Source: Rhodocyclales bacterium
GTDB taxonomy: Bacteria > Pseudomonadota > Gammaproteobacteria > Burkholderiales > Rhodocyclaceae
Length of the DNA stretch: 62,159 nucleotides
Assembly (NCBI GenBank): GCA_028292505.1
Contig: JAQGMF010000050.1
Span: 1-62,159 of the forward strand
Reading direction: 5' to 3'
In this document: positions 1 to 8,794 of the stretch, piece after piece
Layout of the letters: the number at the start of each line of letters is the position of its first letter
Position numbering within the stretch: the first letter of the stretch is position 1
Position numbers and translations under genes: made by a program
The notes under the pieces: generated by a model
What the model saw: only the letters and a program-made list of their open reading frames with translations
Databases searched by the model: none
What the model was told of the DNA's origin: nothing

Positions 1-359
1 CCGGTTCACTGGGCGCCGGTCCGGAGAACAACGTCGAAGCGCTGGTACGCGAGTTCGGCGCGCGCGGACGGATTCACTTTGCCCATCTGCGCAACGTCAA
101 GATCAATGACGCTGGTGACTTTGAAGAAACAGCACACAAGTCGGATTGCGGTTCGCTCGATATGGCTGCCATCGTCGGCGCTTATCACGAACTCGGTTAT
201 GAAGGCTATGTGCGTCCGGATCACGGCCGCATGATCTGGGGCGAAACCGGCAAGCCGGGTTACGGCCTCTATGATCGTGCACTAGGTGTCGTCTACTTGA
301 ACGGCCTGTGGGAAGCCATCACGAAATTCGTACCCGCCGTTTCGGGCGCAGCGCACTAA
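1..359 (+). CDS. uxuA: Mannonate dehydratase UxuA, C-terminal fragment
   Basis: The window opens inside this gene; the reading frame begins at base 3 and runs to a TAA, giving about 118 C-terminal residues. UxuA dehydrates D-mannonate to 2-keto-3-deoxygluconate in cytoplasmic hexuronate catabolism. Visible family features are the metal-site region IHFAHLRNV, the [14 protein letters not shown] segment and the late motif [11 protein letters not shown], all typical of the C-terminal third of the TIM-barrel enzyme. Downstream on the same strand are an SDR oxidoreductase and uxaC, the other two steps of the glucuronate route, which supports the assignment. The start and the first two thirds lie outside the window. 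Confidence 0.93.
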   Translation, partial: GSLGAGPENNVEALVREFGARGRIHFAHLRNVKINDAGDFEETAHKSDCGSLDMAAIVGAYHELGYEGYVRPDHGRMIWGETGKPGYGLYDRALGVVYLNGLWEAITKFVPAVSGAAH

Positions 360-363
360 AACC

Positions 364-496
364 TTCACCACAGAGGCGCGGAGACACAGAGGCCCACAGA
401 GGAAACCAGGAAAATGCATCCCGCATAACGCGGTACATCGTGAGACTTTCTTTGTTTTTTCTGTGGGCCTTTGTGTCTCCGTGTCTCTGTGTTGAA
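364..496. repeat. Large imperfect inverted repeat between uxuA and the SDR gene
   Basis: Two 42-base arms, 364-405 and 455-496, are reverse complements at 36 of 42 positions, separated by about 49 bases. The arms are built from CACAGAGG/GAGACACAGAGG units. Five of the six differences are G opposite T, which would still pair as G-U in RNA, so a transcript could fold into a very long hairpin. I recall similar CACAGAG-type hairpins as dispersed intergenic repeats in many environmental genomes. No second copy is seen in this window. It fills nearly the whole gap between two genes of one pathway and could attenuate or process the transcript; that role is inference. Confidence 0.8.
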
Positions 497-531
497 AGCC
501 TTGAAGTTCTTAAACATTCCCAGGAAATTTA

Positions 532-1386
532 ATGTCGCTCCCTTTTGATATCAATCTGAAAAACAAGGTAGTCGTTGTCACTGGCGGCGCCGGCGTGCTC
601 GGTGCTGCCATGTGCCGCGCACTTGCCGAGTGCGGCGCCAAGGTCGTCATCATCGGCCGCGATCTGGCCAAAGCCGAACGTCTCGCCGAGTCCATCAACG
701 AAACCGGCGGCTTCGCGCAAGGGATGTCCTGCGACGTGCTCAACCGCGAAGCGCTCATCAACGCCGCCGCGCACATTGCCAGCACGCTCGGCCCTTGCGA
801 CATCCTGATCAACGGTGCTGGCGGCAATCATCCCAAAGGCATAACGGGACAGGAATACTTCGACGCCGAGACAGCCGGCAAGGATTCTTCGCAGACCAGT
901 TTCTTCGATCTCGACATGGAAGGCTTCAAGTTCGTCTTCGATCTCAACCTGATGGGCACGCTCTTGCCCAGCCAAGTGTTTGCCAAGCAGATGCTCGGCC
1001 GTCCCGGCTGCAGCATCATCAATATCTCGTCGATGAGCGCCTTCAGACCGCTCACCAAAGTTGCCGCCTACAGTGGCGCCAAGGCGGCGGTGAGCAACTT
1101 CACGCAATGGTTGGCGGTGCATCTCGGCCAGTCCGGCATTCGCGTGAATGCCATCGCGCCCGGCTTCTTCATCACCGAGCAGAATCAAAAGCTCATGCTG
1201 CAGGAGGATGGCAGCTTTACGCCTCGCGCCCAGAAAGTCATCGCACAGACCCCTATGCGCCGCTTTGGAGACGCTTCGGAATTGATCGGCGCGCTGCTGT
1301 GGCTGGCGGAGCCCAAGGCTTCTGGCTTCGTGACGGGCTCCATCATCGCAGTCGATGGTGGCTTCTCTGCCTATGCGGGTGTTTAA
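532..1386 (+). CDS. SDR-family D-mannonate oxidoreductase (fructuronate reductase)
   Basis: A 284-residue classical short-chain dehydrogenase/reductase. The N-terminal Rossmann motif TGGAGVLGAA starts near residue 17, INGAGG lies near residue 93, the catalytic Ser is S166/S167 (INISSMS), and YSGAK supplies Tyr180 and Lys184. The C-terminal VTGSIIAVDGGF segment is typical. Placement between uxuA and uxaC indicates it interconverts D-fructuronate and D-mannonate with NAD(H), the step done by the unrelated UxuB in E. coli. Start: ATG preceded by AGGAAATTTA. Substrate is inferred from context; the SDR family is certain. Confidence 0.85.
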   Translation: MSLPFDINLKNKVVVVTGGAGVLGAAMCRALAECGAKVVIIGRDLAKAERLAESINETGGFAQGMSCDVLNREALINAAAHIASTLGPCDILINGAGGNHPKGITGQEYFDAETAGKDSSQTSFFDLDMEGFKFVFDLNLMGTLLPSQVFAKQMLGRPGCSIINISSMSAFRPLTKVAAYSGAKAAVSNFTQWLAVHLGQSGIRVNAIAPGFFITEQNQKLMLQEDGSFTPRAQKVIAQTPMRRFGDASELIGALLWLAEPKASGFVTGSIIAVDGGFSAYAGV

Positions 1387-1416
1387 AGCACAAGCCAGAC
1401 GATTTCGATCAATAAG

Positions 1417-1470
1417 TTGTAAGACAACATATTGTATTTAGTGTCATTTTGCTATTATTAGTCAGACAAT
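1417..1470 (+). promoter_or_regulatory. Possible GntR-type operator pair upstream of uxaC
   Basis: The 107-base gap before uxaC contains TTGTAAGACAA at 1417-1427, a TTGT-N3-ACAA palindrome, and a related half-site GTCAGACAAT at 1461-1470, close to the probable uxaC promoter (AT-rich 1428-1460). GntR regulators of the FCD group that control hexuronate genes often bind TTGTnnnACAA-like sites. No regulator gene is in the window, so this is a weak inference from motif shape and position. Confidence 0.3.
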
Positions 1471-1493
1471 AACGTCGCACCCTGGAGAACCTC

Positions 1494-2900
1494 ATGGCCA
1501 AGCCCTTCATGGATGAGCACTTTCTGCTCGAATCCCCGACCGCGCAAAAGCTCTACCACGAATACGCTGCGCCTCAGCCCATCATCGACTATCACTGCCA
1601 TCTGCCGCCGGTTGAAATCGCGGAGAACAAGCAGTTCCGCAATATCGCCGAGCTGTGGCTCGGTGGCGACCATTACAAGTGGCGCTACATGCGTTCGGCT
1701 GGCGTCACCGAAGACTTCATTACCGGCAAGCAACCCGACATCGAGAAATTCCGCAAATTTTGCGAGGTGCTGCCGATGGGCGTGGGCAATCCGCTCTACC
1801 ACTGGAGTCATCTCGAACTACAACGCTATTTTGGCGTGAACACGCTGGTCAGTCGCGACACGGCCAACGATCTGTGGGCCGCCTGCAATGCGCAGATCGG
1901 CAAGTCGGAACTGTCTGCGCGCGGTTTGATGCTGAGATCGAAAGTACGTGTCGTATGCACGACCGACGATCCGATCGATGATCTGGCGTATCACAAGGCC
2001 ATCGCTGCCGATGGCTTCCAGGTGAAAGTGTTGCCGACCTTCCGCCCAGACAAATCCTTCAAGATCGATGTGTCTGGTTTCCAGGAATATATCGGCAAAC
2101 TCGCCGCCGTGAGCGACGTCGCCATCAACCGTTTCACCGATGTCACCAAGGCGCTCGGCAGACGTCTGGATTTCTTCGCAACGCTCGGCTGCAAACTTTC
2201 CGACCATGCCATTGACATTGGCTGTTTCTACGAGGACGCCACCGAGGGCGAGCTCGACACCATCCTCGCCAAAGCCATGGCGAATCAGCCGCTCAGCCGC
2301 TTCGAAGCCGAACAATACAAGACTGCGATCCTCGTGTTTCTTGGCCGCGAATATGCCAAACGCGGCTGGGCAATGCAGTTGCATATCGGTGCGCAACGCA
2401 ACAACAACACGCGTCAATTCAATGCGCTGGGGTCGGATACTGGCTGGGATTCGGTGGGCGATGGCTTCGTCTCGGTCAAGCTGGCAATGCTCCTCGACGC
2501 GCTAGATCGCGACGATTTGCTTCCCCGGACCATCCTGTACTGCCTCAACCCGATCCACAACGAAGTGCTGGCCACAATGATCGGCAACTTCCAGGATGGC
2601 AAGGTGCTAGGCAAGATGCAGTTCGGCTCGGGCTGGTGGTTCAATGATCAGAAGGATGGCATGCTGCGCCAGCTCACTGCTCTGTCTCAATTGGGCAATC
2701 TCGGCGCGTTCGTCGGCATGCTGACCGATTCACGTAGTTTCCTGTCATATACCCGACATGAATATTTCCGCCGCATCCTGTGTAACCTCGTGGGTGGCTG
2801 GGTGGAAAACGGCGAATATCCGCAAGACTGGAAACTGCTGAAGAAACTCGTGGAAGACGTCTGCTACAACAACGCAGAGCGCTATTTCGCACTCGGTTGA
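1494..2900 (+). CDS. uxaC: Glucuronate (uronate) isomerase UxaC
   Basis: A 468-residue protein, the usual length for UxaC, a cytoplasmic amidohydrolase-fold isomerase converting D-glucuronate to D-fructuronate and galacturonate to tagaturonate. The N-terminal IIDYHCHLPP carries the HxH metal motif of the superfamily; IAELWLGGDHYKWRYMRS and later LHIGAQRNNN, GSGWWFNDQKDGM and TDSRSFLSYTRHEYFRR are characteristic UxaC blocks. Start ATG follows CTGGAGAACCTC, a good ribosome site. It is the third hexuronate gene in a row and ends at a strong terminator. Confidence 0.95.
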   Translation: MAKPFMDEHFLLESPTAQKLYHEYAAPQPIIDYHCHLPPVEIAENKQFRNIAELWLGGDHYKWRYMRSAGVTEDFITGKQPDIEKFRKFCEVLPMGVGNPLYHWSHLELQRYFGVNTLVSRDTANDLWAACNAQIGKSELSARGLMLRSKVRVVCTTDDPIDDLAYHKAIAADGFQVKVLPTFRPDKSFKIDVSGFQEYIGKLAAVSDVAINRFTDVTKALGRRLDFFATLGCKLSDHAIDIGCFYEDATEGELDTILAKAMANQPLSRFEAEQYKTAILVFLGREYAKRGWAMQLHIGAQRNNNTRQFNALGSDTGWDSVGDGFVSVKLAMLLDALDRDDLLPRTILYCLNPIHNEVLATMIGNFQDGKVLGKMQFGSGWWFNDQKDGMLRQLTALSQLGNLGAFVGMLTDSRSFLSYTRHEYFRRILCNLVGGWVENGEYPQDWKLLKKLVEDVCYNNAERYFALG

Positions 2901-2907
2901 TCTAAAA

Positions 2908-2944
2908 AAAAGGCCCCGCATACCTTTGGCTTGCGGGGCCTTTT
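2908..2944. terminator. Bidirectional rho-independent terminator between uxaC and motB
   Basis: AAAAGGCCCCGCA (2908-2920), an 11-base loop, then TGCGGGGCCTTTT (2932-2944). GC-rich stem flanked by A-run and T-run, so it can end both the plus-strand uxaC transcript and the minus-strand motAB transcript. Confidence 0.92.
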
Positions 2945-2984
2945 CTGTTCATAACGGGTAGCGATGCGTTCTTTCTTCGCACCC

Positions 2985-4166
2985 TTAGCCCGACTGACGC
3001 ACCGGTTTCGGCGGCAGATTGCCGATCGGGGGCAGGATGATCCGCGGTGCGGATTGCGGGGACGGCGGAGCAGGCGGCGGTGCCGACAGTGACGTCGATG
3101 CCTTCGATGATGGTGCCGGAGACGGTGGCTCCTGCGGCCGTATTTGCGGTTTCGGTGGCAAATTCAGCACAGGCACGATGGGATCAGTTATGCCAATTTC
3201 ATCGACCTGCTGCCCCTCGTGCAAAATGTTTTCTTCTGCCCGGCGGTTGAGCACGACAATGCTGATGCGCCGATTGGCCGCGCTGAACGGGTCGCTCTTG
3301 TCCAGGGGCAGGATGGATGCCTGACCCAGCACGCGCAATATCTTGTCCTTGTCCAGCCCACCGACAATGAGTTCGCGTCGACAAGCGTTGGCACGGTTAG
3401 CCGAAAGCTCCCAGTTTGAAAACCCGGCTGCGTTGCCGACGTACTGCGCCGCATCAGTATGACCCGTAATGCTCAGGTGGCTGCCGAAACGATTCAACTC
3501 CTGCCCCAGGGTCCGCAAAATGACGCGCGTGTAGGGCTTCAGATCCGCACTGGCATTGTCGAACATCGGGCGGTTCTGCTCGTCGATGATCTGCACGCGC
3601 AGACCATCGGGTGTCATATCGAGCAATAGCTGTTTCTTGAACTGTCGCAGCTCGGGGCTGGCCTCGATCATGCTTTCGATGCGCCCTTTGAGTTCCTGCA
3701 AGCGACCCCGTTCGGCCTTTTCACCTTCGCGTTTGTCATTGTCATGATTCTGCTCGGCGACGCCTTTGTCCTTGCCCTGGTTTTTTTCGTATTTTGTGTT
3801 TTCGTTTTGCTGTTGTTCGGGCGGCGTGACGATGACCTTGGACATCATCCGCTTTTCCTTGAAATCGCTGCGTGCGGTGTCGCCCACCGTCTTTGTCAGA
3901 TCCGAACCGCCACCCTCGATAGGCGACGATGAAGCGCCCGTGCCGCGCCCGCCGTTGAGTGAGAGTTTCAGCGGACTCTGGAAATAATCGGCAATACCTT
4001 TCAGATCGCCCTGCGCGGTGGAACCGAGCAACCACATCAATAGGAAGAACGCCATCATCGCCGTCACGAAGTCGGCATAAGCGATTTTCCACGCACCGCC
4101 GTGCGCGCCGCCGCCGCCCTTCTTGATGCGCTTTATGACAATGGGTTGCTGGTTGCTATCGGCCAT
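2985..4166 (-). CDS. motB: Flagellar motor stator protein MotB
   Basis: A 393-residue stator subunit that anchors the MotAB proton channel to peptidoglycan. The N-terminus has the Gly-rich basic segment IKKGGGGAHGG followed by the plug/transmembrane stretch YADFVTAMMAFFLLMWLL, placing the proton-accepting Asp at residue 32 as in E. coli. An OmpA/MotB peptidoglycan-binding domain spans about residues 185-295 (MFDNASADLKP, ITGHTDAAQY, SANRANACRRELI). The last 80 residues are unusually Pro/Ser-rich. It follows motA with a 58-base gap and is read with it. Confidence 0.96.
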   Translation of the reverse strand: MADSNQQPIVIKRIKKGGGGAHGGAWKIAYADFVTAMMAFFLLMWLLGSTAQGDLKGIADYFQSPLKLSLNGGRGTGASSSPIEGGGSDLTKTVGDTARSDFKEKRMMSKVIVTPPEQQQNENTKYEKNQGKDKGVAEQNHDNDKREGEKAERGRLQELKGRIESMIEASPELRQFKKQLLLDMTPDGLRVQIIDEQNRPMFDNASADLKPYTRVILRTLGQELNRFGSHLSITGHTDAAQYVGNAAGFSNWELSANRANACRRELIVGGLDKDKILRVLGQASILPLDKSDPFSAANRRISIVVLNRRAEENILHEGQQVDEIGITDPIVPVLNLPPKPQIRPQEPPSPAPSSKASTSLSAPPPAPPSPQSAPRIILPPIGNLPPKPVRQSG

Positions 4167-4224
4167 TGGATCGGGGGTCCGCTAGTGAGTGAAGAGCCGC
4201 GTCATCGCACCGAACCTTGGCCGA

Positions 4225-5082
4225 TCACTTGCCTTTCCTGCTCTTGATTTCGTCTTCCAGCTCCTTGAAGCTGGGACGGTCACCCGAGTACAGAACCTTG
4301 CGGCCAAACTCCACGGCCACTTGCGGTGCATAGCCGTTCATGCTGGCAAGCAGCACAACTTTCATGCATTGATAGAGTTTGCCGTCTTCCTCGCAAATCT
4401 GTTCGAGCTGTGTGGCGACGGGCGTCACGAAGCCATATGAAATCAGGATACCGAGGAAGGTGCCGACCAGCGCTCCGCCAATCATCTTACCGAGCACCGC
4501 CGGCGGTTCGCCGACCGAGCCCATCACATTGACCACGCCCATCACCGCCACGACGATACCGAAGGCCGGCGTCGCATCGGCAAGCTTGGAGATGATATGC
4601 GGCGCCTGATGCGCCTCGTTGTGATGCGTCTCGATCTCGACGTCCATTAGATTTTCGAGTTCGAACGCATTGAGGTTACCGCCCACCATCATGCGCAGAT
4701 AGTCCGTCATGAACTCCATCGCGTGATGGTCGTGCTGAAACTTGGGATACTTCGAGAAAATGGTGCTGCTCTCGGGGCTCTCGATATCGTTTTCGATCGA
4801 CATCAAGCCTTCCTTGCGCACCTTGGCGAGTATCTCGAACAGCATGGAAAGCAGGTCGACGTACAACGCCTTGTTCTTGCCGGAACCTTTGAAGACCTTC
4901 GGCAACGCCCCCAGCGTCGCCTTCATTGCCTTGGTGCCATTGCCGGCGATAAAACCACCGATGGTCAGGCCGGCGATCGCAATGTATTCGGGAGGCACCC
5001 ACAACGCCGCTAGGCTGCCGTGGATCGAATACGTACCCAATGCGGCTGCGAGAATGACAACGTAGCCAATAATCAGAAACAT
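4225..5082 (-). CDS. motA: Flagellar motor stator protein MotA
   Basis: A 285-residue inner-membrane stator subunit, close to the family norm. Four hydrophobic segments are visible: two at the N-terminus (MFLIIGYVVILAAALGTY; YIAIAGLTIGGFIAG) and two in the C-terminal half (PAFGIVVAVMGVVNVMG; GTFLGILISYGFVTPV). The cytoplasmic loop carries the charged KVRKEGLMSIENDIE segment, equivalent to the Arg90/Glu98 region that touches FliG. The conserved prolines in ATPAFG and FVTPVA are present. A sigma-28-type promoter lies upstream, so motAB is probably a late flagellar class unit. Confidence 0.96.
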   Translation of the reverse strand: MFLIIGYVVILAAALGTYSIHGSLAALWVPPEYIAIAGLTIGGFIAGNGTKAMKATLGALPKVFKGSGKNKALYVDLLSMLFEILAKVRKEGLMSIENDIESPESSTIFSKYPKFQHDHHAMEFMTDYLRMMVGGNLNAFELENLMDVEIETHHNEAHQAPHIISKLADATPAFGIVVAVMGVVNVMGSVGEPPAVLGKMIGGALVGTFLGILISYGFVTPVATQLEQICEEDGKLYQCMKVVLLASMNGYAPQVAVEFGRKVLYSGDRPSFKELEDEIKSRKGK

Positions 5083-5140
5083 CTTTTTCGACCCCGCAGC
5101 GAGAGCTCAGTACCTGACAAACATGACCCATCCCTGTTGG

Positions 5141-5167
5141 GTATCGGCACCGCCGGTGCAAACTTAA
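5141..5167 (-). promoter_or_regulatory. Sigma-28 (FliA) promoter for motAB
   Basis: On the minus strand TTAAGTTT is followed after 11 bases by GCCGATAC. The enterobacterial FliA consensus is TAAAGTTT-N11-GCCGATAA, so spacing is exact and the -10 matches 7 of 8. It lies about 58 bases upstream of the motA start and downstream of the flhC terminator. Confidence 0.85.
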
Positions 5168-5216
5168 GAAACGCGGGGCTGCGTTCGCCGCAGCGCATAT
5201 GGCAAAAAGTAGGGAC

Positions 5217-5243
5217 AAAAAAAACCGCCAGGTAAGCTGGCGG
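5217..5243 (-). terminator. Rho-independent terminator after flhC
   Basis: Read on the minus strand: CCGCCAG (5243-5237), loop of five, CTGGCGG (5231-5225), then eight T. A second hairpin, CTCCTTGC/GCAAGGAG at 5251-5269, sits just before it. This separates flhDC from motAB. Confidence 0.88.
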
Positions 5244-5329
5244 CATGTAACTCCTTGCAACGCAAGGAGGAGGTCAGACAGAGAGAAAGAGCAAAAGAGC
5301 AGAACTACACTTGCGGTATTGCCGCCTTT

Positions 5330-5899
5330 TCAGACAGCAATCTTTAAATCTTCAACAAGCGCTGCAGCGGCGACACGCTCAGCGGCACGCTTGCCTTTGC
5401 CCGCACGTGCCGGGATATGACACAGGCCACAGACATAGCCTTGCGTCGGATCATAGGCATGCGCCACGAAGCCGCCCGTGCATTTGGTGCAGCATGCCAA
5501 TTGAAGCATCCTGGCATCGAAGAAGCGCACCAGCGTCCAGGCGCGGGTCAGGCTCAGCACTTGATCGAGGTCGTTGGCCTGAACGTGATCGCGATACATG
5601 CGAAAGGCCTTGAGCGTTGCATCGAGTCCACGCAGCTTCGTGTTTTTGGTGATGAAGCCGCGGAACGACATGAACAACGATGCGTGAACATTCTGTTGCC
5701 ACGGGATGAACCAGTCCGTCGAAAAAGGCAGCATGCCTTTGGGTGGCGATTCACCGCGAATTTCCTTGTACAACTTGAGCAGGCGCTCGCGCGACAAACC
5801 CGTTTCGGATTCGAGCATTTGCATGCGCGCCCCGAGTTCGATCATTTCCATTGCCAGCTGTGTTTCGCGAGCATCTTGAACGAGGCTTTTCATGCGCAT
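5330..5899 (-). CDS. flhC: Flagellar master regulator subunit FlhC
   Basis: The chosen ATG at 5899 gives 189 residues, matching the family length; it is preceded by AGGAG with a 6-base gap, whereas upstream in-frame codons encode a sequence unlike FlhC. FlhC forms the FlhD4C2 activator of class II flagellar operons. The family core QMLESETGLSRERL and the zinc-site cysteines at residues 137, 140, 157 and 160 (CTKC and CGLC) are at the same positions as in E. coli. It starts 10 bases after flhD ends, and a terminator follows. Confidence 0.95.
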   Translation of the reverse strand: MRMKSLVQDARETQLAMEMIELGARMQMLESETGLSRERLLKLYKEIRGESPPKGMLPFSTDWFIPWQQNVHASLFMSFRGFITKNTKLRGLDATLKAFRMYRDHVQANDLDQVLSLTRAWTLVRFFDARMLQLACCTKCTGGFVAHAYDPTQGYVCGLCHIPARAGKGKRAAERVAAAALVEDLKIAV

Positions 5900-5909
5900 G
5901 TCGATCTCC

Positions 5910-6227
5910 TCAGGCGATGTGGCCGACTGGCGATGACGCAGCCAGTATGGTGGCGTGAATGCGGGCAGCCTGATTGTCGCGGTCGTGATTCGACAAAAGG
6001 TTGAGGAGGAGGACATCGTCGAAGCGGAACTGGCAGATCAGCATATCGCTCGCCGCCATGCGCAAGATCTGTCCCGGTGATAACTTGGTAATCATGTCGG
6101 CGATATCTTCACCGACGCCGAGTTTGAGCATGGCCGCTTCGCGGTCTGCATTCAGCATCTGTTGCGCAAGCATGAGATAGCCGAGATTCAGTTCCTTGAT
6201 CTCGTCATTGATATTTATCGCACTCAT
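5910..6227 (-). CDS. flhD: Flagellar master regulator subunit FlhD
   Basis: A 105-residue all-helical protein, partner of FlhC in the FlhDC activator. The segment EIKELNLGYLMLAQQMLNAD near the N-terminus and LSPGQILRMAASDMLICQFRFDD are diagnostic of FlhD; Cys65 is at the position of the intersubunit disulfide cysteine in E. coli. It is the first gene of the flhDC unit. The upstream region is AT-rich but no promoter could be assigned with confidence. Confidence 0.95.
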   Translation of the reverse strand: MSAININDEIKELNLGYLMLAQQMLNADREAAMLKLGVGEDIADMITKLSPGQILRMAASDMLICQFRFDDVLLLNLLSNHDRDNQAARIHATILAASSPVGHIA

Positions 6228-6540
6228 ATTCGACCCCTCTGCAGTCCGGCGGCGTAAAGGTGTTACGCCATGGAGTGCATTGTTCCCCTAAGGGCAACGA
6301 TATCCAATCAGGGTCTAGCGGAAAATGATGTAGCAATGCAAGGACGCCCTCGTGTAGGAGCTTGTCCTACAAGGGTTATCCCGGCCCCGCTGTGCGAAGA
6401 GAAAAGTGATGCTTTTCAGATGTCTGTCCAAACAACGACCGGGACAGGGCAGTGCTTTAGAAAAAAAATAAAAATGTGTGTAAACCCATGTTTATAAAAA
6501 TATAAATTTTTCAATCCAGGTGTCATCTGCAAGGCAATTT
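6228..6540. other. Non-coding region upstream of flhD
   Basis: No convincing gene. It holds a short hairpin GTAGGA-GCTTG-TCCTAC (6354-6370), a second possible stem CTGTCC/GGACAG around 6423-6446, and a very AT-rich tract (about 6459-6515) far below the surrounding GC content. flhDC is read out of its left side; the HDOD-REC-GGDEF gene ends at its right side. It probably contains the flhDC promoter and leader, but no exact site is claimed. Confidence 0.5.
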
Positions 6541-8571
6541 TCAGGCCCCCGCGACATGCAGGCGCAACTGCGCGCCAGACACCCGATTGCGCCCGGCCTG
6601 CTTGGCCATATGTAAACCTTGCTCTGCACGTCTGACAAGCGACTCCGTGTCCGAAATCGAACTATCTCGCGCGGCCAGCCCGACACTTACCGTCAGCTTG
6701 AGGTTGAGCATGCCGGAAACGATCTGCGCGCCTTCGACGGCTTGACGCAGACGTTCGGCGCAGGCCTGCGCAGCTTCCAGCGGCGTATCCGGACACATCA
6801 CCAGAAATTCGTCGCCACCTGTCCGCGCGACCACATCATGTGCCCGCAACACCTGGCGCATTGCGTTGGATATCTGCCTCAAAACGGAATCGCCCACTTC
6901 ATGACCGTATGCATCGTTGATTGCGCGAAAATTGTCCACGTCCATCATCACGCACGACAGCGGGCGCTTGTTGCGTGTAGACGCGGCCCACTCCTGCAGC
7001 AAGCGATCGACGAAGAAACGTCGATTGGGAAAACCCGTGAGCGGATCCATCATCGCCACTTCCTGCAGGCGTCGATTGCTCACCGCAAGCTCAGCTGCAA
7101 AATGCCGTATCTCCTCGCGATCGCGCTCGATTTCGCTATGCAAGGTCGTCACGCGTTTGCCTGCATCCAGGCGTGCCAGAAGCAAGCGCGGGCTTACCGG
7201 TTTGGCAAGGACATCATCGATGCCCAGGCCATAGACATGCACCATGAATTCTTCATCGTGCCTCTCGCTGAGAATGACCACGAACATGCCGCGGCCCACA
7301 CGCGTCTCGCGCACCGCCTTCACAAAGTCTTCGCCGCCGTGGCTCGTCAGACTCCAGTCGACAATCATTATGTCGGGATCATAATCCAGTGCATACTCCG
7401 CTGCCATACCGATATCACTTACAATGGCAACGTCATACCCAGCACCAAGTAGTATTTTTTTCAATGCACCGCCTGCGATTTCGTCGGCACATGCGAGCAG
7501 TACGTTAAGGCAAGGTGCGGTGGCTGGACTTGCGATAGGCATGTCACTGTCCGATGTCGATGCGGGGAGGTCGGATGGCGCATCCTTTGCCGCATCAGGC
7601 TTGGCCGATAGCGTCTCAGGAGGTGCAGCTTCGCCCTGCGCGGCACGCTCCATCAGGTGCTCAAATGGTGGCAGTGTTTCAGCGTGGACATTCAATAGCA
7701 CGCCCCAATCGACCCATTGGCGTGCCACGTCGTCACACAACTCAACGGTCGCTTTTTCGTCGAATGCCAGGCGCGAGGCAAGCTGCAACAGCCTGTACAT
7801 CGTCGCCGGACGGACCGCCTCCTGCGCCAGGCACAGCTCGCCCATCGTGCGCGCAACCATCAAGGCCTCGGTCAGCGAGCGCTCGCGCGAGCCATCGGGA
7901 AAGTTGCACTCTCCTCGACCATTGCTGTGATAGGCAGCCTCGGTAAATACACGTGGCATACCCCAGTCGGCGAGCATGGCCGCGCCGAGTTCGGCGTGAT
8001 TCATGCCGAAACGACGCGACTCGAGATCAGTGATGAGAAACGCTGATCCGTCCGCGATCTCGCGTAGCACTTCGGCATATTCCTTGGGATACAAGGTTGC
8101 CAGCGCCAGCTCGCCAACACGCGCAAGCAAGCCCAGACAGTAGGTCTCATCCGGCGCCGCGACGTGCTTGCGCATGCATACGGCCTGCGTAGTCACCGCC
8201 GCGACTAGGCAGGAAGACCAATAGCTCGCGTAGTCGAATGCCTCGCAGGCACCCGACTTGTAATGCGTCATGAGGGAGAAGCCTAAGGCCATGGTACGCA
8301 CTGCGGGCATGCCCAGCACAGTCAAGGCGTCCTGCACGGAGGCAATCGGACGGCGCCCGTAACCGATCACGCCGTTGGCGGCCTTGACCAGACGCCCCAC
8401 GAAGGCCGGGTCGGTGCGGATGATGCGGGCCAGTTCGGCCATCGACACATCATCCTGTGAAGTCAGCCGCATGATGGCAAGCGCTACGCCCTTGGGCGAA
8501 GGCAGGTCATTTGAGGCCTTGAGTTGTTCAAAACGCGCGTTGTCGATCGGAGTTGCCATCGTTAATGACAT
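6541..8571 (-). CDS. HDOD - receiver - GGDEF signalling protein (putative diguanylate cyclase)
   Basis: A 676-residue cytoplasmic protein with three modules. Residues about 20-230 form an HDOD domain (LPSPKGVALAIMRL, DPAFVGRLVKAAN, MGFSLM-type core). After a Pro/Ala linker, residues about 353-470 form a receiver with the acceptor-like Asp in IMIVDWSL and the Lys in LAKPVS. A coiled linker leads to a GGDEF domain (DPLTGFPNRRFF; RTGGDEFLVM) with the catalytic GGDEF intact, so it should make cyclic di-GMP. An internal rather than N-terminal receiver is uncommon. It is next to flhDC but probably transcribed separately. Confidence 0.88.
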   Translation of the reverse strand: MSLTMATPIDNARFEQLKASNDLPSPKGVALAIMRLTSQDDVSMAELARIIRTDPAFVGRLVKAANGVIGYGRRPIASVQDALTVLGMPAVRTMALGFSLMTHYKSGACEAFDYASYWSSCLVAAVTTQAVCMRKHVAAPDETYCLGLLARVGELALATLYPKEYAEVLREIADGSAFLITDLESRRFGMNHAELGAAMLADWGMPRVFTEAAYHSNGRGECNFPDGSRERSLTEALMVARTMGELCLAQEAVRPATMYRLLQLASRLAFDEKATVELCDDVARQWVDWGVLLNVHAETLPPFEHLMERAAQGEAAPPETLSAKPDAAKDAPSDLPASTSDSDMPIASPATAPCLNVLLACADEIAGGALKKILLGAGYDVAIVSDIGMAAEYALDYDPDIMIVDWSLTSHGGEDFVKAVRETRVGRGMFVVILSERHDEEFMVHVYGLGIDDVLAKPVSPRLLLARLDAGKRVTTLHSEIERDREEIRHFAAELAVSNRRLQEVAMMDPLTGFPNRRFFVDRLLQEWAASTRNKRPLSCVMMDVDNFRAINDAYGHEVGDSVLRQISNAMRQVLRAHDVVARTGGDEFLVMCPDTPLEAAQACAERLRQAVEGAQIVSGMLNLKLTVSVGLAARDSSISDTESLVRRAEQGLHMAKQAGRNRVSGAQLRLHVAGA

Positions 8572-8794
8572 TTATCCCAACCTGTTCCCCGGCGAGCGGG
8601 CTCTAATGAGAGGTGCGCCCCACCGCCGGCGCGCCCGTGAAAATCGTTTGATTTGCACACAATTTGATAGCTCAGTCGATTAACGGCTTGTGCCGCAATG
8701 GCTTTAGTCATACGTTCCGTTACCGCGCCGAAGCAAGCGCATCGGTTAGAATCGCTGATCGTCGAAACACCCGAAAAGCTGTCGAAACCCTGCC

